A stretch of 64,000 nt of DNA from Haematococcus lacustris (Eukaryota > Chlorophyta > Chlorophyceae > Chlamydomonadales > Haematococcaceae). Numbering within the stretch: position 1 is the first letter of the stretch; every line of letters begins with the position of its first letter. The notes beneath the pieces are model-generated. The model ran no database searches, was not told the origin of the DNA, and worked only from the letters and a program-made list of their open reading frames with translations. Below, in pieces: positions 54,799 to 64,000 of this stretch. The stretch spans positions 1,360,911 through 1,424,910 of the forward strand of contig JASKMD010000004.1 of NCBI GenBank assembly GCA_030144725.1. Reading direction: 5' to 3'. Position numbers and translations under genes: made by a program.

Positions 54799-56651
54799 AT
54801 GACTGCCAACAAGGAGCCTCCTCCTGGAGGAGACAAACGACCGGAGCGTTCTGCTCCTGGGAGCCAAACTCCTGGCTCCCCGCCCCCAGCGACTCCGAAC
54901 GCCACTCTGGTGTTCCAGCAGGGGTTCCTGCTGCGACTGGGGCGCCAACTACTGGCACGACGGTGACTATCACCACACCCTGTCTCTTCCTGTGCCTATC
55001 ACAAGCCCCGCCTTCGCGGAAATCGAGAGGGTTACTGGTCTACCACCCGCTCAGGCGATGGATCTGCTGAAGAACGTCCTGCAGACTCTGAACGCTATGT
55101 CCTCCGCTCAGCCTTCGGCTGGCCCAGCACCTTCAGCTGTGGCGGCCCCTGGAGCTGCCCCGCTCTCTTATGCAGGAGCCCTGACAGCTGCCCCGATCCT
55201 GCCTGATGTTGGCACGTCTGCGGCTACTGCGCAATTTGACGAGATTCAGAGGCTTCGCCAGCAGCTGGTGGGAGCGAATGCGAACCTCCAGGCTTCTCAG
55301 AACGAAGCTGTCCGGATCCGAGCGGAGCTCGCTGAGATGGAGCGTCTCCAGGGCCTGCAGAATGCGCTGGTGAGTGGAGAGCAGACTGTGGCAGACATAC
55401 GCAACCAGTATTCGCAGTCAGCTCGACCTGCTGTGAATGGTAGCAGTGGCACCTCTGCTGCAAAGCCTGCTCCTGCTGCACCAGCCTCGTCTGGCACCAC
55501 CGCACCTGCTGCACCTGTCGCACCTGCTTGCGCCGCACCCGTTGTCAGTAGGACAGGCACCTTCATCTCAGGTTGCGTCCCCTTTACCTGTGTCAGCATC
55601 TCTGCCCAGGGTCAAGGTTCCAGGTCCTGAGAAATGGACAGATCAGTGCCTCAACACCTCTCGAGTAGCAGAAATATTCTGTGAAGACCTTGAAGTCCAC
55701 TGTGCATATTTGCGCATTGACCCTGCTGATGCCCTGCCAAACTTCCTGACAGGCAAAGCACGTGAGGTATGGTATCCAGCCACTAGGAATGCCCATATCC
55801 TTGCACATGGCGTTAGGCCCACCTGGTCATTCCTGCGTACCTCTTTTAAAGAGATGGCTGGTGATGACCTGCGTAATGACTCAGATGTGCACCGCAGGAA
55901 GCTGCTGGATCCAGGTGCATTACGCATGACAGCTGGTTCTACCCTCAATGCGTACATCACTGAGTTCAGGAATACCCTGACTGTTGCAGGCATGACTTGC
56001 ATGGCACCTGCAATGCTTGTGGCCACCTTCATTAGGGGTCTCACCCCTGAGCTGCAGGGACGTGTTGTGCATGACCTGGCACTCATGTCTGAGCCCACCC
56101 TCACTGATGCTATCCAGGCTGCAGTGAATGGGCAGAAGGTGCTGTTTGCAGTATCCACCAGCATTGGGGGACGTCGCCCTCCTCCACCTGTAGCTGCCTT
56201 TGTGCCTCACAAGCAGATGGACCGTATCAGAGGCTTCACCGCTCCTGCTGGAGGATTTCCTCCTGCGGCCCCTCGTGGCCCCTACTGGGATGTCAGCAGC
56301 AGCAGCAGCAGTGGCCACCGTGGAAGTCGCCACAGCAGCCAGGGTGGTGGACGTCCTCCACGGCCCCCTCCTCCTGCTGCCCCTGTGTCTGATGCCCCTC
56401 CCAGGCCACCTCCTGGCCATGCCTGCCACCACTGCTGGAACCCCGCCCACTTCAGGGACTACTGCAACCTCAAGCACCTGTCTGCTGAGGAGGCCCGCCG
56501 GGTCTCTGGGTTCCCCCGCCCCTCCTCCCTGGGCCCTCCTTCTGGCCATGGTGCTGGGGACCGTCCCCCACGGGGTCCAGGCAAGCGTGACCGCAGCCCA
56601 GGCAAGGGTGGATGGAAGCAGCAGGGTGGCAAGGGTGACCGCCGCCGCTGA
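54799..56651 (+). pseudogene. Chromovirus gag (frame-broken)
   Basis: The first ATG is at 54799, but the frame changes near 54.9 kb. From about 54992 to 55570 comes a helical N-terminal part with a coiled-coil-like stretch (FDEIQRLRQQLVGANANLQ). A break near 55565 leads to the capsid-like region (WTDQCLNTSRVAEIFCEDLE, LNAYITEFRNTLTVAGM). A Gly/Pro/Arg-rich tail contains a zinc knuckle, CHHCWNPAHFRDYC (C-x2-C-x4-H-x4-C, about 56424-56465). It ends with TGA at 56649-56651. Gag packages the RNA in cytoplasmic particles. Confidence 0.85.
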
Positions 56652-58020
56652 TGTGTTGCCCAACCAGCCGGTCAGAACTGTGTTGGTGCCTGTAGCACTG
56701 TGCCCGCTGAGGAGGCATGTATGCCCAAGGGTCCTGCTGCAGACGACTGTGTATTACACTTCTCGTTTTCTGGCAAAGTGAATGGCTATGATTGCACTCT
56801 GCTGTTTGACAGTGGGGCAGCGGCTAGCTTTATCAATTGTGCTGCTGTTGAGCAGTACCAGCTGTCCAGTTATAAACTGAAGCAGCCCAAGGAATTCCTT
56901 GTGGCTAATGGGCAGCCCGTAGTTTGTACGCATGCATGCAGCGTCCAGTTGAATGTGCAGACTCTGAGCTGCAGGGTCGAGTTGTTGGTGATGCCTGAGA
57001 TGTTCTCTGCCTTTGACATCTTAATGGGCAGTGACTGGCTTCAGTCCAATGGTGTGCTGCTGGACTACCTAGCACGTACTATTACAGTACAAATGGCTTC
57101 TGCTAAAACAATACTCAAATGTGAGCCAGCAGCGCCAATTATGGCTCCCCATTGTGCTCATATCCTGGCAAAACATAAGCAAGCCACTGTGTCAGCAAAA
57201 GTGGCTTACAGGTGGTTAAGGAAAGGCGGCCAGTCCCTGGTTGCCCTCATCTCGTCTCAGCCCATCAACCCTACCCCAGCAAGTGTGCTGTCCGTTCACC
57301 CAACCCCTAATCCAGCTAATTTGCTGTCCAATGACCCTGACCCCCTCTCTCAATCAACTACCTCACCCTCTAACTCACCTATCAATTACCCAACCTCTAT
57401 ACCCCCTGCGGTGGCAGCTCAGCTGACAGCACTCATATCTGAGTACGACGATGTCTTCGCCCCTTTCAATACTCTACCCCCTCAACGTCCAGTGGGACAC
57501 ACCATTCCCCTTCAGCCTGGCTGTAAGCCACCAGCTTTGCCATCATATAAGATGAGCCAGCCAGAGCTGTTGGAGATGAAGAAGCAGGTAGCAGCCTTCC
57601 TGGAGCAGGGCATCATCGAACCCTCCTCCTCTCCCTACGCTGCCCCTGTCCTCTTTGTCAAAAAGAAATCAGGTGAGTTGAGGATGTGTGTAGACTATCG
57701 TCAGCTGAACAAAATCACACTTAGGGATCAATACCCACTACCTCGAGTGGATGACCTGTTTGACAGGTTGGCTGGGTGTACAGTGTTCTCGTCACTTGAC
57801 CTGCAAGCTGGATATCACCAGATCAGGATCCCTGATGAGGATGTCCCTAAGACAGCCTTCAGGACACCCAGTGGCCTGTATCAGTTTAAAGTTTTGTGCT
57901 TTGGTTAACCAATGCGCCAGCCACGTTTCAACGTGTGATGAACAATGCTTTTGCTGATGTCATTAATGACTGTGCACTTGTGTACATAGATGATATCCTC
58001 ATCATGTCCAAAAACTGTAC
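56652..58020 (+). pseudogene. Chromovirus pol, protease and reverse transcriptase part
   Basis: It is in the same frame as gag after the single TGA. Aspartic protease motif [12 protein letters not shown] lies at about 56802-56838, with the flap/C-terminal [12 protein letters not shown] follows: [37 protein letters not shown] (motif A) and [16 protein letters not shown]. One base is missing at about 57904. The next frame carries [15 protein letters not shown] and the catalytic [11 protein letters not shown] (about 57981-58010). Another break follows at an A run near 58011. Confidence 0.88.
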
Positions 58021-58770
58021 CAGAACACTTCACACATTTGAGGAGAGTTCTTGAATTATTACGTAAGCATCAGTTTAAAGCTAAACTATCCAAATGTGAG
58101 TTTCTTAAAACTGCACTTAAATTCCTGGGTCACATTGTGAGTGACCAGGGCATAGCTGTTGACCCTGATAAAGTGAAAGTCTATTACTTCCTGGCCTGTG
58201 CCACGCAGCCTAACTGCCATGCAGCAGTTCCTGGGTGCTGCAAATTTTGTGCGCAAATTTGTACACAACTTCAGTGCTATTTCAGCACCACTGACTGACC
58301 TGACTGGTAAAGCAGGTACAGATTTCAATTGGCACAAATGGCCTGATGATAAGTTAAAAGCTTTTGATGCTCTTAAGCATGCTATTTCTAGAGTACCTTT
58401 ACTCAAAATCCCAGATATTACTAAACCTTTCCAGGTTTATTGTGACGCCTCTTTGCAAGGCGTAGGAGCAGTACTCATGCAAGAGGGTTATCCTCTGGCT
58501 TATCTAAGCAAAAAGCTGATTCCAGCTGAGAAAGAACTATACCACTGGTGAACAAGAACTACTTGCAATTATTACTGCGTGTAAAGAGTGGCGGTGCTAC
58601 CTGGAAGGTGTTCCCTTCACGTTGTACACAGATCACAAGCCTTTGGTAGCTTTAAAAACACAGAAGGTCTTGTCAAGACGCCAAACCAGGTGGTTGGAGT
58701 TTCTCTCCCGGTATGATTTTACCATTGAGTATTTACCTGGTGATACTAACCCTGCTGACCCTCTGTCACG
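58021..58770 (+). pseudogene. Chromovirus pol, RT connection and RNase H part
   Basis: [20 protein letters not shown] and CEFLKTALKFLGHIVSDQGI are RT thumb signatures. Breaks occur near 58185 and 58545. RNase H shows VYCDASLQGVGAVLMQ (58438-58485) and LYTDHKPLVAL (about 58623-58655), with two of the catalytic acids visible. Confidence 0.85.
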
Positions 58771-59830
58771 CATACCTGATGCTCCTGTCAGCAATCCTGT
58801 CATGGTTATGACCAGGAGCAGGAAGCGCCTTTTGGAGGGGGAGGAAGCTGGTGTGGTACAGCCTGCTCAGCCTGCCATTCAGCAGCCGCAGCAGGAGCCA
58901 CAGCCTCAGCTGGTTCTGGAACAGCCTCTACCCCCACCTCCTTTGCCTGTGCACCCTTTGCACGCTGTCAATATGACAGAGCAGCTGCTGGCAGCGTATG
59001 CAGCAGATGAGGACTTTGCCAGCTCGGTGGATCAATATGATCAGGATAAGCATGGCTTGTATCGCACCAAAGGCAAGAACCAGATAGTGGTTCCTAATTG
59101 CCAACAGCTCAAAGCCAGGATATTGGTGGAGATGCATGATGCACAGTTTGCAGGCCATGTGGGGATCACCAAGACGCTGGAGCGTATCTCCAGGATATTC
59201 TGGTGGCCACGCATGAGGTCTGAAGTACGTCACTATGTGAGTAACTGTGATGCATGCCAGCGCAACAAGTCTGTGAATACCAGACCTGGTGGTTTACTCA
59301 CGCCACTGGCCATACCCTATGACAGATGGGAGTCCATGTCCATGGACTTGATCACTAAACTACCGCCCGGTGATCATGGCTTTGATGCCATTGCTGTCTT
59401 TGTGGATAGGTTGTCTAAAATGGTACACTTTGTGCCATGCCGTGAGTCTATGAACGCTGAGGGCTTTGCCCGCCTGTTTCATTGACAATGTGTTTAAACA
59501 CCATGGAGTGCCCAGAGAAATAATCTCTGATAGGGGCTCTCACTTTACTAATCATTTCTGGGCGTCAGTTATGGCCATTCTTGGTGTAAAAGAATGTAAA
59601 TCCAGTGCTTACCATCCTGAGTCTGATGGTCAAACAGAGCGGTACAATCGTACCCTGGAGGAAATGCTTCGACATTACATCTCCCCTGCCCAGTCTGACT
59701 GGCCCTTCTTCCTGTCACTGGCTGAGTTTGCTGTGAACAACAGCTGGCAGGAATCCATCCAGTCCACGCCCTTCCTGGTCAACACTGGCCAGTCACCTCT
59801 GACACCTGCCTGCTGGAGCTGCCAGGTGAG
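58771..59830 (+). pseudogene. Chromovirus integrase
   Basis: Zinc-binding HHCC region at about 59132-59262 (MHDAQFAGHVG, CDACQRNK). In the DDE catalytic core, SMDLITKLPPGD gives the first Asp, ISDRGSHFTNHFW (about 59524) the second, and YHPESDGQTERYNRTLEE the Glu. A break near 59482 splits the core and another near 59825 precedes the C-terminal part. Integrase joins the cDNA to host DNA. Confidence 0.87.
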
Positions 59831-60388
59831 GTGTACTGTCCCTCTGCCAGGAAGCTGTCTGAATGGTGGCAGAGTAATGTCAAGCAGGCACGCCATTTCA
59901 TGGAACAAGCTCAGCAGCGTCAGGCCTATCTGGCCAACAAAGGACGCAGGGATGTGGAGTACCACCCTGGCCAGCTAGTGCTACTGAGCACCAAGAATCT
60001 CAGGCTGAAGCCAGGTAAGGCTAAGAAGTTGCTGCCTAGGTTCATTGGGCCTTTCAAGGTGCTGGAGCATGTAGGTCCTGTTGCTGTGCGCCTAGACCTG
60101 CCTCCTGCCATGGCACGCATGCACCCTGTGTTCCATGTCGCCCTGTTGAGGCCCTACACTTCTGAGCATCCTCACTTGCCTCCTCCTGTGGATTGGCTAG
60201 ATGAGGCGCCTCTGTATGAAGTTGAGAAGCTGCTCGCCCATCGTGGTGTACGTGCTGGTAGAGCACGAGGCTACTTGGTCAAGTGGCAGGGTTATGATGA
60301 CTCTTACAACACGTGGGAGCCAAGGAATAACCTTGTGAACTGCCAAGAAGTGTTGACTGCATATAATGCAGTGCATGGTTTGTCTTAG
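59831..60388 (+). pseudogene. Chromovirus integrase C-terminus with chromodomain
   Basis: GPY/F-type region (LLPRFIGPFKVLEHVGPVAV, about 60030) followed by HPVFHVALLRPY. The chromodomain is at about 60217-60370 (YEVEKLLAHRG, GYLVKWQGYDDSYNTWEPRN). Chromodomains of chromoviruses bind methylated histone H3 and steer insertion into heterochromatin, which fits the repeat-rich target here. Confidence 0.9.
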
Positions 60389-60448
60389 CATCACTGCTAT
60401 AGTGTTGCGAGTCCTTGTGTTCTCACGAGGGCGGAGCGTTTCCTCTTT

Positions 60449-60461
60449 GGAGGGGGAGGAA
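60449..60461 (+). other. Polypurine tract
   Basis: GGAGGGGGAGGAA directly before the 3' LTR, as needed to prime plus-strand DNA synthesis. Confidence 0.85.
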
Positions 60462-60669
60462 TGTAGCGAACGGCTCCTCGAAGCCTAGCTCGCCTCACGG
60501 TACTTCTGTACTGCAGTGTGACATGGTGGGCGAAAGGGGCAGGTGGGCCTTCGTGCACACCTGCTTCAGAGGTTCGACTCCTCGGGGGAAACGTTCTAAA
60601 CCCTGGCCGTGTCATGCTGTGGGAAAGAAGGTAGTTATCGGTTGTCGGCGCTGCTCTTAGCACGCTACA
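60462..60669 (+). repeat. Chromovirus 3' LTR
   Basis: 208 bp, identical to the 5' LTR at 54541-54748. Followed by the GTGTG target duplication and the rest of LINE unit 4. Confidence 0.95.
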
Positions 60670-60964
60670 GTGTGGGTAGTTATGTGGGGAGGGTATATTG
60701 AGGGTCTGGGGCTGGGTCTGGAGCTAGGGTGGAGGGCGTTGGTGTGGGGGAGTGTCTTGACGTTGTCCTAGGGAGGGGGTTGCTTGGGTTGTGTGGACCT
60801 TTGCATGTGGGGTGTGGACCTTTGCTTGGGGTGTGTGGACCGCTGTGCTTTGGTGGGGTGCTTGGGGCTCGTGTATGGGGGAACCTTGTTTTGTAGTAGT
60901 CTTCTCTTTTCATCTTTTCTTTAGTGTCACTCTCTCTCTTGTAATGCTCCTCCATAAAAAAAAA

Positions 60965-61072
60965 GGAGCCGCTACAGCCCTGCAGCCACGGTAGGTGGCG
61001 AGGCGGGTCGTGGAGGAGGTCATCTCCACCCTCACCACGGCCGTCAAGCGTGACTGGCATCGGGTGGGGAGG
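60965..61072 (+). mobile_element. L1-like LINE unit 5, start only
   Basis: Directly after the A tail of unit 4, the sequence matches copy A from 6091 (GGAGCCGCTACAGCC) until the gap. It includes the segment deleted in units 0-4. It is therefore a LINE copy with a different 5' truncation and not another repeat of the 4,260-bp unit. Confidence 0.88.
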
Positions 61073-61572
61073 NNNNNNNNNNNNNNNNNNNNNNNNNNNN
61101 NNNNNNNNNNNNNNNNNNNNNNNNNNNNNNNNNNNNNNNNNNNNNNNNNNNNNNNNNNNNNNNNNNNNNNNNNNNNNNNNNNNNNNNNNNNNNNNNNNNN
61201 NNNNNNNNNNNNNNNNNNNNNNNNNNNNNNNNNNNNNNNNNNNNNNNNNNNNNNNNNNNNNNNNNNNNNNNNNNNNNNNNNNNNNNNNNNNNNNNNNNNN
61301 NNNNNNNNNNNNNNNNNNNNNNNNNNNNNNNNNNNNNNNNNNNNNNNNNNNNNNNNNNNNNNNNNNNNNNNNNNNNNNNNNNNNNNNNNNNNNNNNNNNN
61401 NNNNNNNNNNNNNNNNNNNNNNNNNNNNNNNNNNNNNNNNNNNNNNNNNNNNNNNNNNNNNNNNNNNNNNNNNNNNNNNNNNNNNNNNNNNNNNNNNNNN
61501 NNNNNNNNNNNNNNNNNNNNNNNNNNNNNNNNNNNNNNNNNNNNNNNNNNNNNNNNNNNNNNNNNNNNNNNN
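61073..61572. other. Assembly gap (500 N)
   Basis: Exactly 500 N, between a LINE fragment and the site-1 protease gene. Confidence 0.99.
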
Positions 61573-61644
61573 AGGTTTCCCCTTCCTTCCCCCCCTCCCC
61601 CTCACCCCCTCTCCCCCCTCCCCCCTCTCCCCCGCCCCCCCCAC

Positions 61645-64000
61645 CTGCAGGATGGCCATGCTGTTGTGCAGGGTTGATGCGGCCGGACCCCTGCTCGTAC
61701 ATGTTCAGCTGCGGCAGCCGGTCCGCCCCCTCCACCAGCGCCTGCGCATGACCCAGGGGGGGGGGGGGGGGAGCCAGCGCAAGAGTGGAAGGCTCAGCAG
61801 GGGGGGAGAGGGAGGCCCAGTTTCTCACCTCCTTCCCAGCCACAGTGCTGACTTGGCCGCCGGCTGGCTTGGCCCACACTGTCAGCCGCAACCTAACCAC
61901 CTAACCACCCAACCACCCAACCACCAATCCTAGGCAGCAACCGTTAACACGGCATGGAGCCTGAGGGCAATGCCCCCTGCCCAGCTTCACACCTCCCGCC
62001 TCAACGCTCTACCTCAAGGCAAGGCCACCTCAACTCTCCTTCCTAACCACCCGCCCCGCACCCTGCCCTGCTGGTCCCGCCCCGGCCCGCTCCCCCCCAG
62101 CCCGCCGCCAGTTGGTGTTGTGGCGCGCACCTGCTTCATAGAGCCGGGGTTGAGCAGCTGCCAGCGCTTGTCCGGCGGCACAGTGCTAGCCAGCAGGCTC
62201 ACGGCCCCCGCCACCACTGGGGAGGCCACGCTGGTCCCTGAGGGGTAGGGGGATAGGGGGGGAGGGGGAGGGGGGGAGGGGTAGGGGGGGAGGGGTAGGG
62301 GGGGAGGGGTAGGGGGGGAGGGGGAGGGGGGGAGGGGTAGGGGGGGAGGGCGGGGCAGGCTGAGTGGGTCATGGGGTGGTGGTGGTGGTGGCGGGCAGGG
62401 TGTGGTGGTGGTGGTGGTGTCAGGGTGTGCTGCTGACCTGACAGGGTGCGGCAGCCGCCCTGGATCCTGCTGCCGTGCACATCCTTGCTGTAGGCCATGA
62501 CGTCGGGCTTGATGCGCCCACTGCCCCGGCCCAGCTCCCAGGTGGTCATGCCCCTGCACCGCATGCAAGCCATGCAAGCCATGCAACCAAGGAACGTCTA
62601 GCTCTAGGCCCAGGCTGCGCCCCAAACAAGCGTGAGAGGCAATTAGGGAAGCTGGACCAAGCAAGAGGTGGAAGAGCACCAGGGCCCCCATCATGATGTT
62701 TGTTGGCATGCTTGCAGCGCAGCAAGCAGCAAGCCCCACACGCATGCCTGGCACGCCTCGCCCCTGTTCAGCTGCCACAGACACGCTCACGGCCAGGCAG
62801 CAGGGCGCACAGCATGGGTTAGGAGGCGCTAGGCACTGCTCTTGGCCCTAACCCGCCTCCCTTCCCATCCTGACCCTGACCCTGACCCTGACCCACTACC
62901 CTCCCTCCTCCCTGACCCTTCTCACACACTTCCCTCACACTTCTTTCACACTTCTCTCACACCTCCCTCGCCCTGCCCTCCCCCTGCCCTTCTCCTCCTC
63001 CTCCTCCTCCTCCTCCCCACCTTGATGAGAAGGGAGCGATGTTGCCAGCGTCATCAATGCCGCCCACCCCAATGACGTCGGGCGCGTCAGCCGGGTTGTT
63101 GAGTGTGCCGTACAGGGGGCCATCGTTGCCTATGGCGCTGACCATGAGCACCCCCGCACTCGTCACCTCGAGCACCTGTGGTGCAAGCCAGGCCAGGCCA
63201 GGCCAGGCCAGGCCAAGGCAGGCTCAGGAGGAGAGGGTTAGGGTAGCCAGGCCAGGACAAGGCAAGTGGTGCGGTGGAGTAGGGGCTCGCGAGATGCTAG
63301 GGTTGCACAGTATGGGGTGCATTGCATACCCACGCAAAAGCAAGCTGGCTGGCTTAGGGTGGCTCAGGTTTAGGAGGGGGTTCAGGGGCGTCGCATGAGG
63401 GGGTTCAGGGGCGTCGCATGAGGGGGTTCAGGGGCGTCGCATGAGGGGGATTGGGGTTTATCGCATGAGGGGGGTTAGGGTTATCGCATGAGGGGGGCTT
63501 GAGCTCAGGAGGGGGCAGGGCGGGGGGGCCTGAGGGCCACATGGCAGGGCAAAGGCTGTGGGGGGCGGTGGGTTGCAGGTTGGTTGCAGGGGGGGCAGGC
63601 CACATGCACTGATGAAGACGAGCTGGCCTCACCCTGCCCCTTACCCCCTCCTTCCAATCTGCTGACTTCCCTGAGCTTCCCCGAGGTCTCTGACTCACCC
63701 TGCCCCCACCACCCCCCTCCATGCAATACCCTGCTCCCCCTGCTTTCCCCCTGAACACAGGTCCAGAGTCATGGACTCAACCCACCCCCTGAGAGCCCCC
63801 TCCACCACTCCCACAAACTCCCACCAGCTGATGCAAGCTCCCCCCCCAGCCCCCCTCCCTCCCCACCGCCTCCCGCTCCCACTCTTCCCACTCCCGCCCC
63901 CTCCCTCCCCACCGCCTCCCGCTCCCCCTCCCCCTCCCCCCCCCCCCTCCCTCCCCCCCGCCTTGGCCTCAGGCCCCTACCTTGTCGACAAAGGGCTGGT
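61645..64000 (-). CDS. Site-1 protease (S1P/MBTPS1-like subtilase), internal exons
   Basis: Five minus-strand exons with GT-AG borders are visible. 64000-63981 ends with PFVDK. 63175-63021 ([20 protein letters not shown], with the oxyanion Asn) ends FSSR. 62553-62438 reads [18 protein letters not shown] through GGCRTLS. 62237-62131 reads [16 protein letters not shown] with the catalytic Ser. 61741-61645 reads [20 protein letters not shown]. Order and motifs are diagnostic of site-1 protease, a Golgi/ER membrane-bound subtilase that cleaves membrane transcription factors such as bZIP stress regulators. The Asp and His exons lie right of the window. 3' exons fall in or beyond the gap and LINE. 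An extra C in a CCC run near the end of the last exon shifts the frame out of the expected SMAILQ-type ending, probably an assembly error. Confidence 0.9.
62240..62350. repeat. Intronic G-rich minisatellite
   Basis: [19 protein letters not shown] repeats in the S1P intron, close to the splice acceptor of the catalytic-Ser exon. Confidence 0.9.
63376..63500. repeat. Intronic tandem repeat of about 24 bp
   Basis: AGGGGGTTCAGGGGCGTCGC recurs several times, then degrades to TTAGGGTTATCGCATGAGG forms, in the large S1P intron (63176-63980). The rest of that intron is low-complexity with no other feature seen. Confidence 0.88.

Larger units (their letters stand above)
54541..60669 (+). mobile_element. 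Ty3/gypsy chromovirus, complete with identical LTRs
   Basis: 6,129 bp flanked by GTGTG target duplications. It has 208-bp LTRs (TG...CA ends, TGTAGC/GCTACA inverted tips) that look identical base for base, a primer-binding-site candidate and a polypurine tract. Gag with a CCHC knuckle, aspartic protease, RT, RNase H, integrase and a C-terminal chromodomain are present in that order, which defines the chromovirus branch. Identical LTRs mean a very recent insertion. Even so, about seven single-base frame breaks interrupt gag-pol. Confidence 0.95.
50279..60964 (+). mobile_element. L1-like LINE tandem unit 4, interrupted by a chromovirus
   Basis: Same start as the other units. It keeps the ancestral Cys in the zinc knuckle (CRFCQ, about 53792) and the full-length 3' untranslated region as in copy A. 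The chromovirus at 54541-60669 is inserted in that region with GTGTG duplicated (54536-54540 and 60670-60674). The unit ends with TGTAA at 60940-60944 and nine A (60956-60964). Confidence 0.93.

Noticed and set aside
58771..58960. Separate host gene downstream of chromovirus RNase H
   Set aside because: The Gln/Pro-rich stretch is a linker continuous with RNase H and integrase.

Overview
The window looks like nuclear DNA of a green alga, most likely in the chlamydomonadalean group. The grounds are very GC-rich sequence, GT-AG introns in a site-1-protease gene, TGTAA-type polyadenylation motifs just upstream of retroelement poly(A) tails, and a RandI/Dualen-type non-LTR retrotransposon (APE plus restriction-like endonuclease), a family first described from Chlamydomonas. 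The species cannot be fixed from the sequence alone. Two N-gaps (35406-35505 and 61073-61572) and many single-base frame breaks in otherwise clean coding sequence point to a draft, indel-prone assembly.

Layout. 1-5300: a C-rich hexamer array, the post-SET end of a SET-domain gene whose 5' part lies left of the window, its 3' flank, and one copy of a dispersed repeat. 5312-25116: nested retroelements. Two truncated L1-like LINE copies lie here. The second is split by a 16.2-kb minus-strand RandI/Dualen-type element (8842-25030, duplicated target GGGCC). That element is itself split by a 599-bp plus-strand element (20167-20765, 9-bp target duplication) and by a 3.0-kb insertion in its RNase H domain (10309-13302, ATATA duplication). 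25117-30670: hexamer arrays, a TIR element inside an acidic exon, and two copies of a SET-domain exon separated by about 1.4 kb of (GGGGTC)n. 30673-34558: an unrecognised Pro/Gln-rich minus-strand ORF. 35506-61072: head-to-tail L1-like LINE units with a period of about 4,260 bp. The last unit carries an intact-looking chromovirus (54541-60669) with identical 208-bp LTRs. 61645-64000: exons of a minus-strand site-1 protease (S1P/MBTPS1-like) gene.

Most interesting system: the RandI-type element and its 599-bp passenger. The large element carries a 2A-like recoding motif (GDIEANPGP) after a hydrophobic stretch, a Josephin-like cysteine-protease domain downstream of it, a second protease-like copy, APE endonuclease, reverse transcriptase, PHD finger, RNase H, CCHC finger and PD-ExK endonuclease. 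Its 5' end is 28 tandem 114-bp units. The 599-bp element starts, exactly at its target-site duplication, with a sequence that folds as an HDV-like self-cleaving ribozyme. It ends with the same two-hairpin 3' terminus as the RandI element. It therefore looks like a non-autonomous, ribozyme-headed derivative mobilised by RandI-type machinery, comparable in design to the short internally deleted elements known for R2. The resident RandI copy is itself dead: the palm of its reverse transcriptase has lost sequence around motifs A and C.
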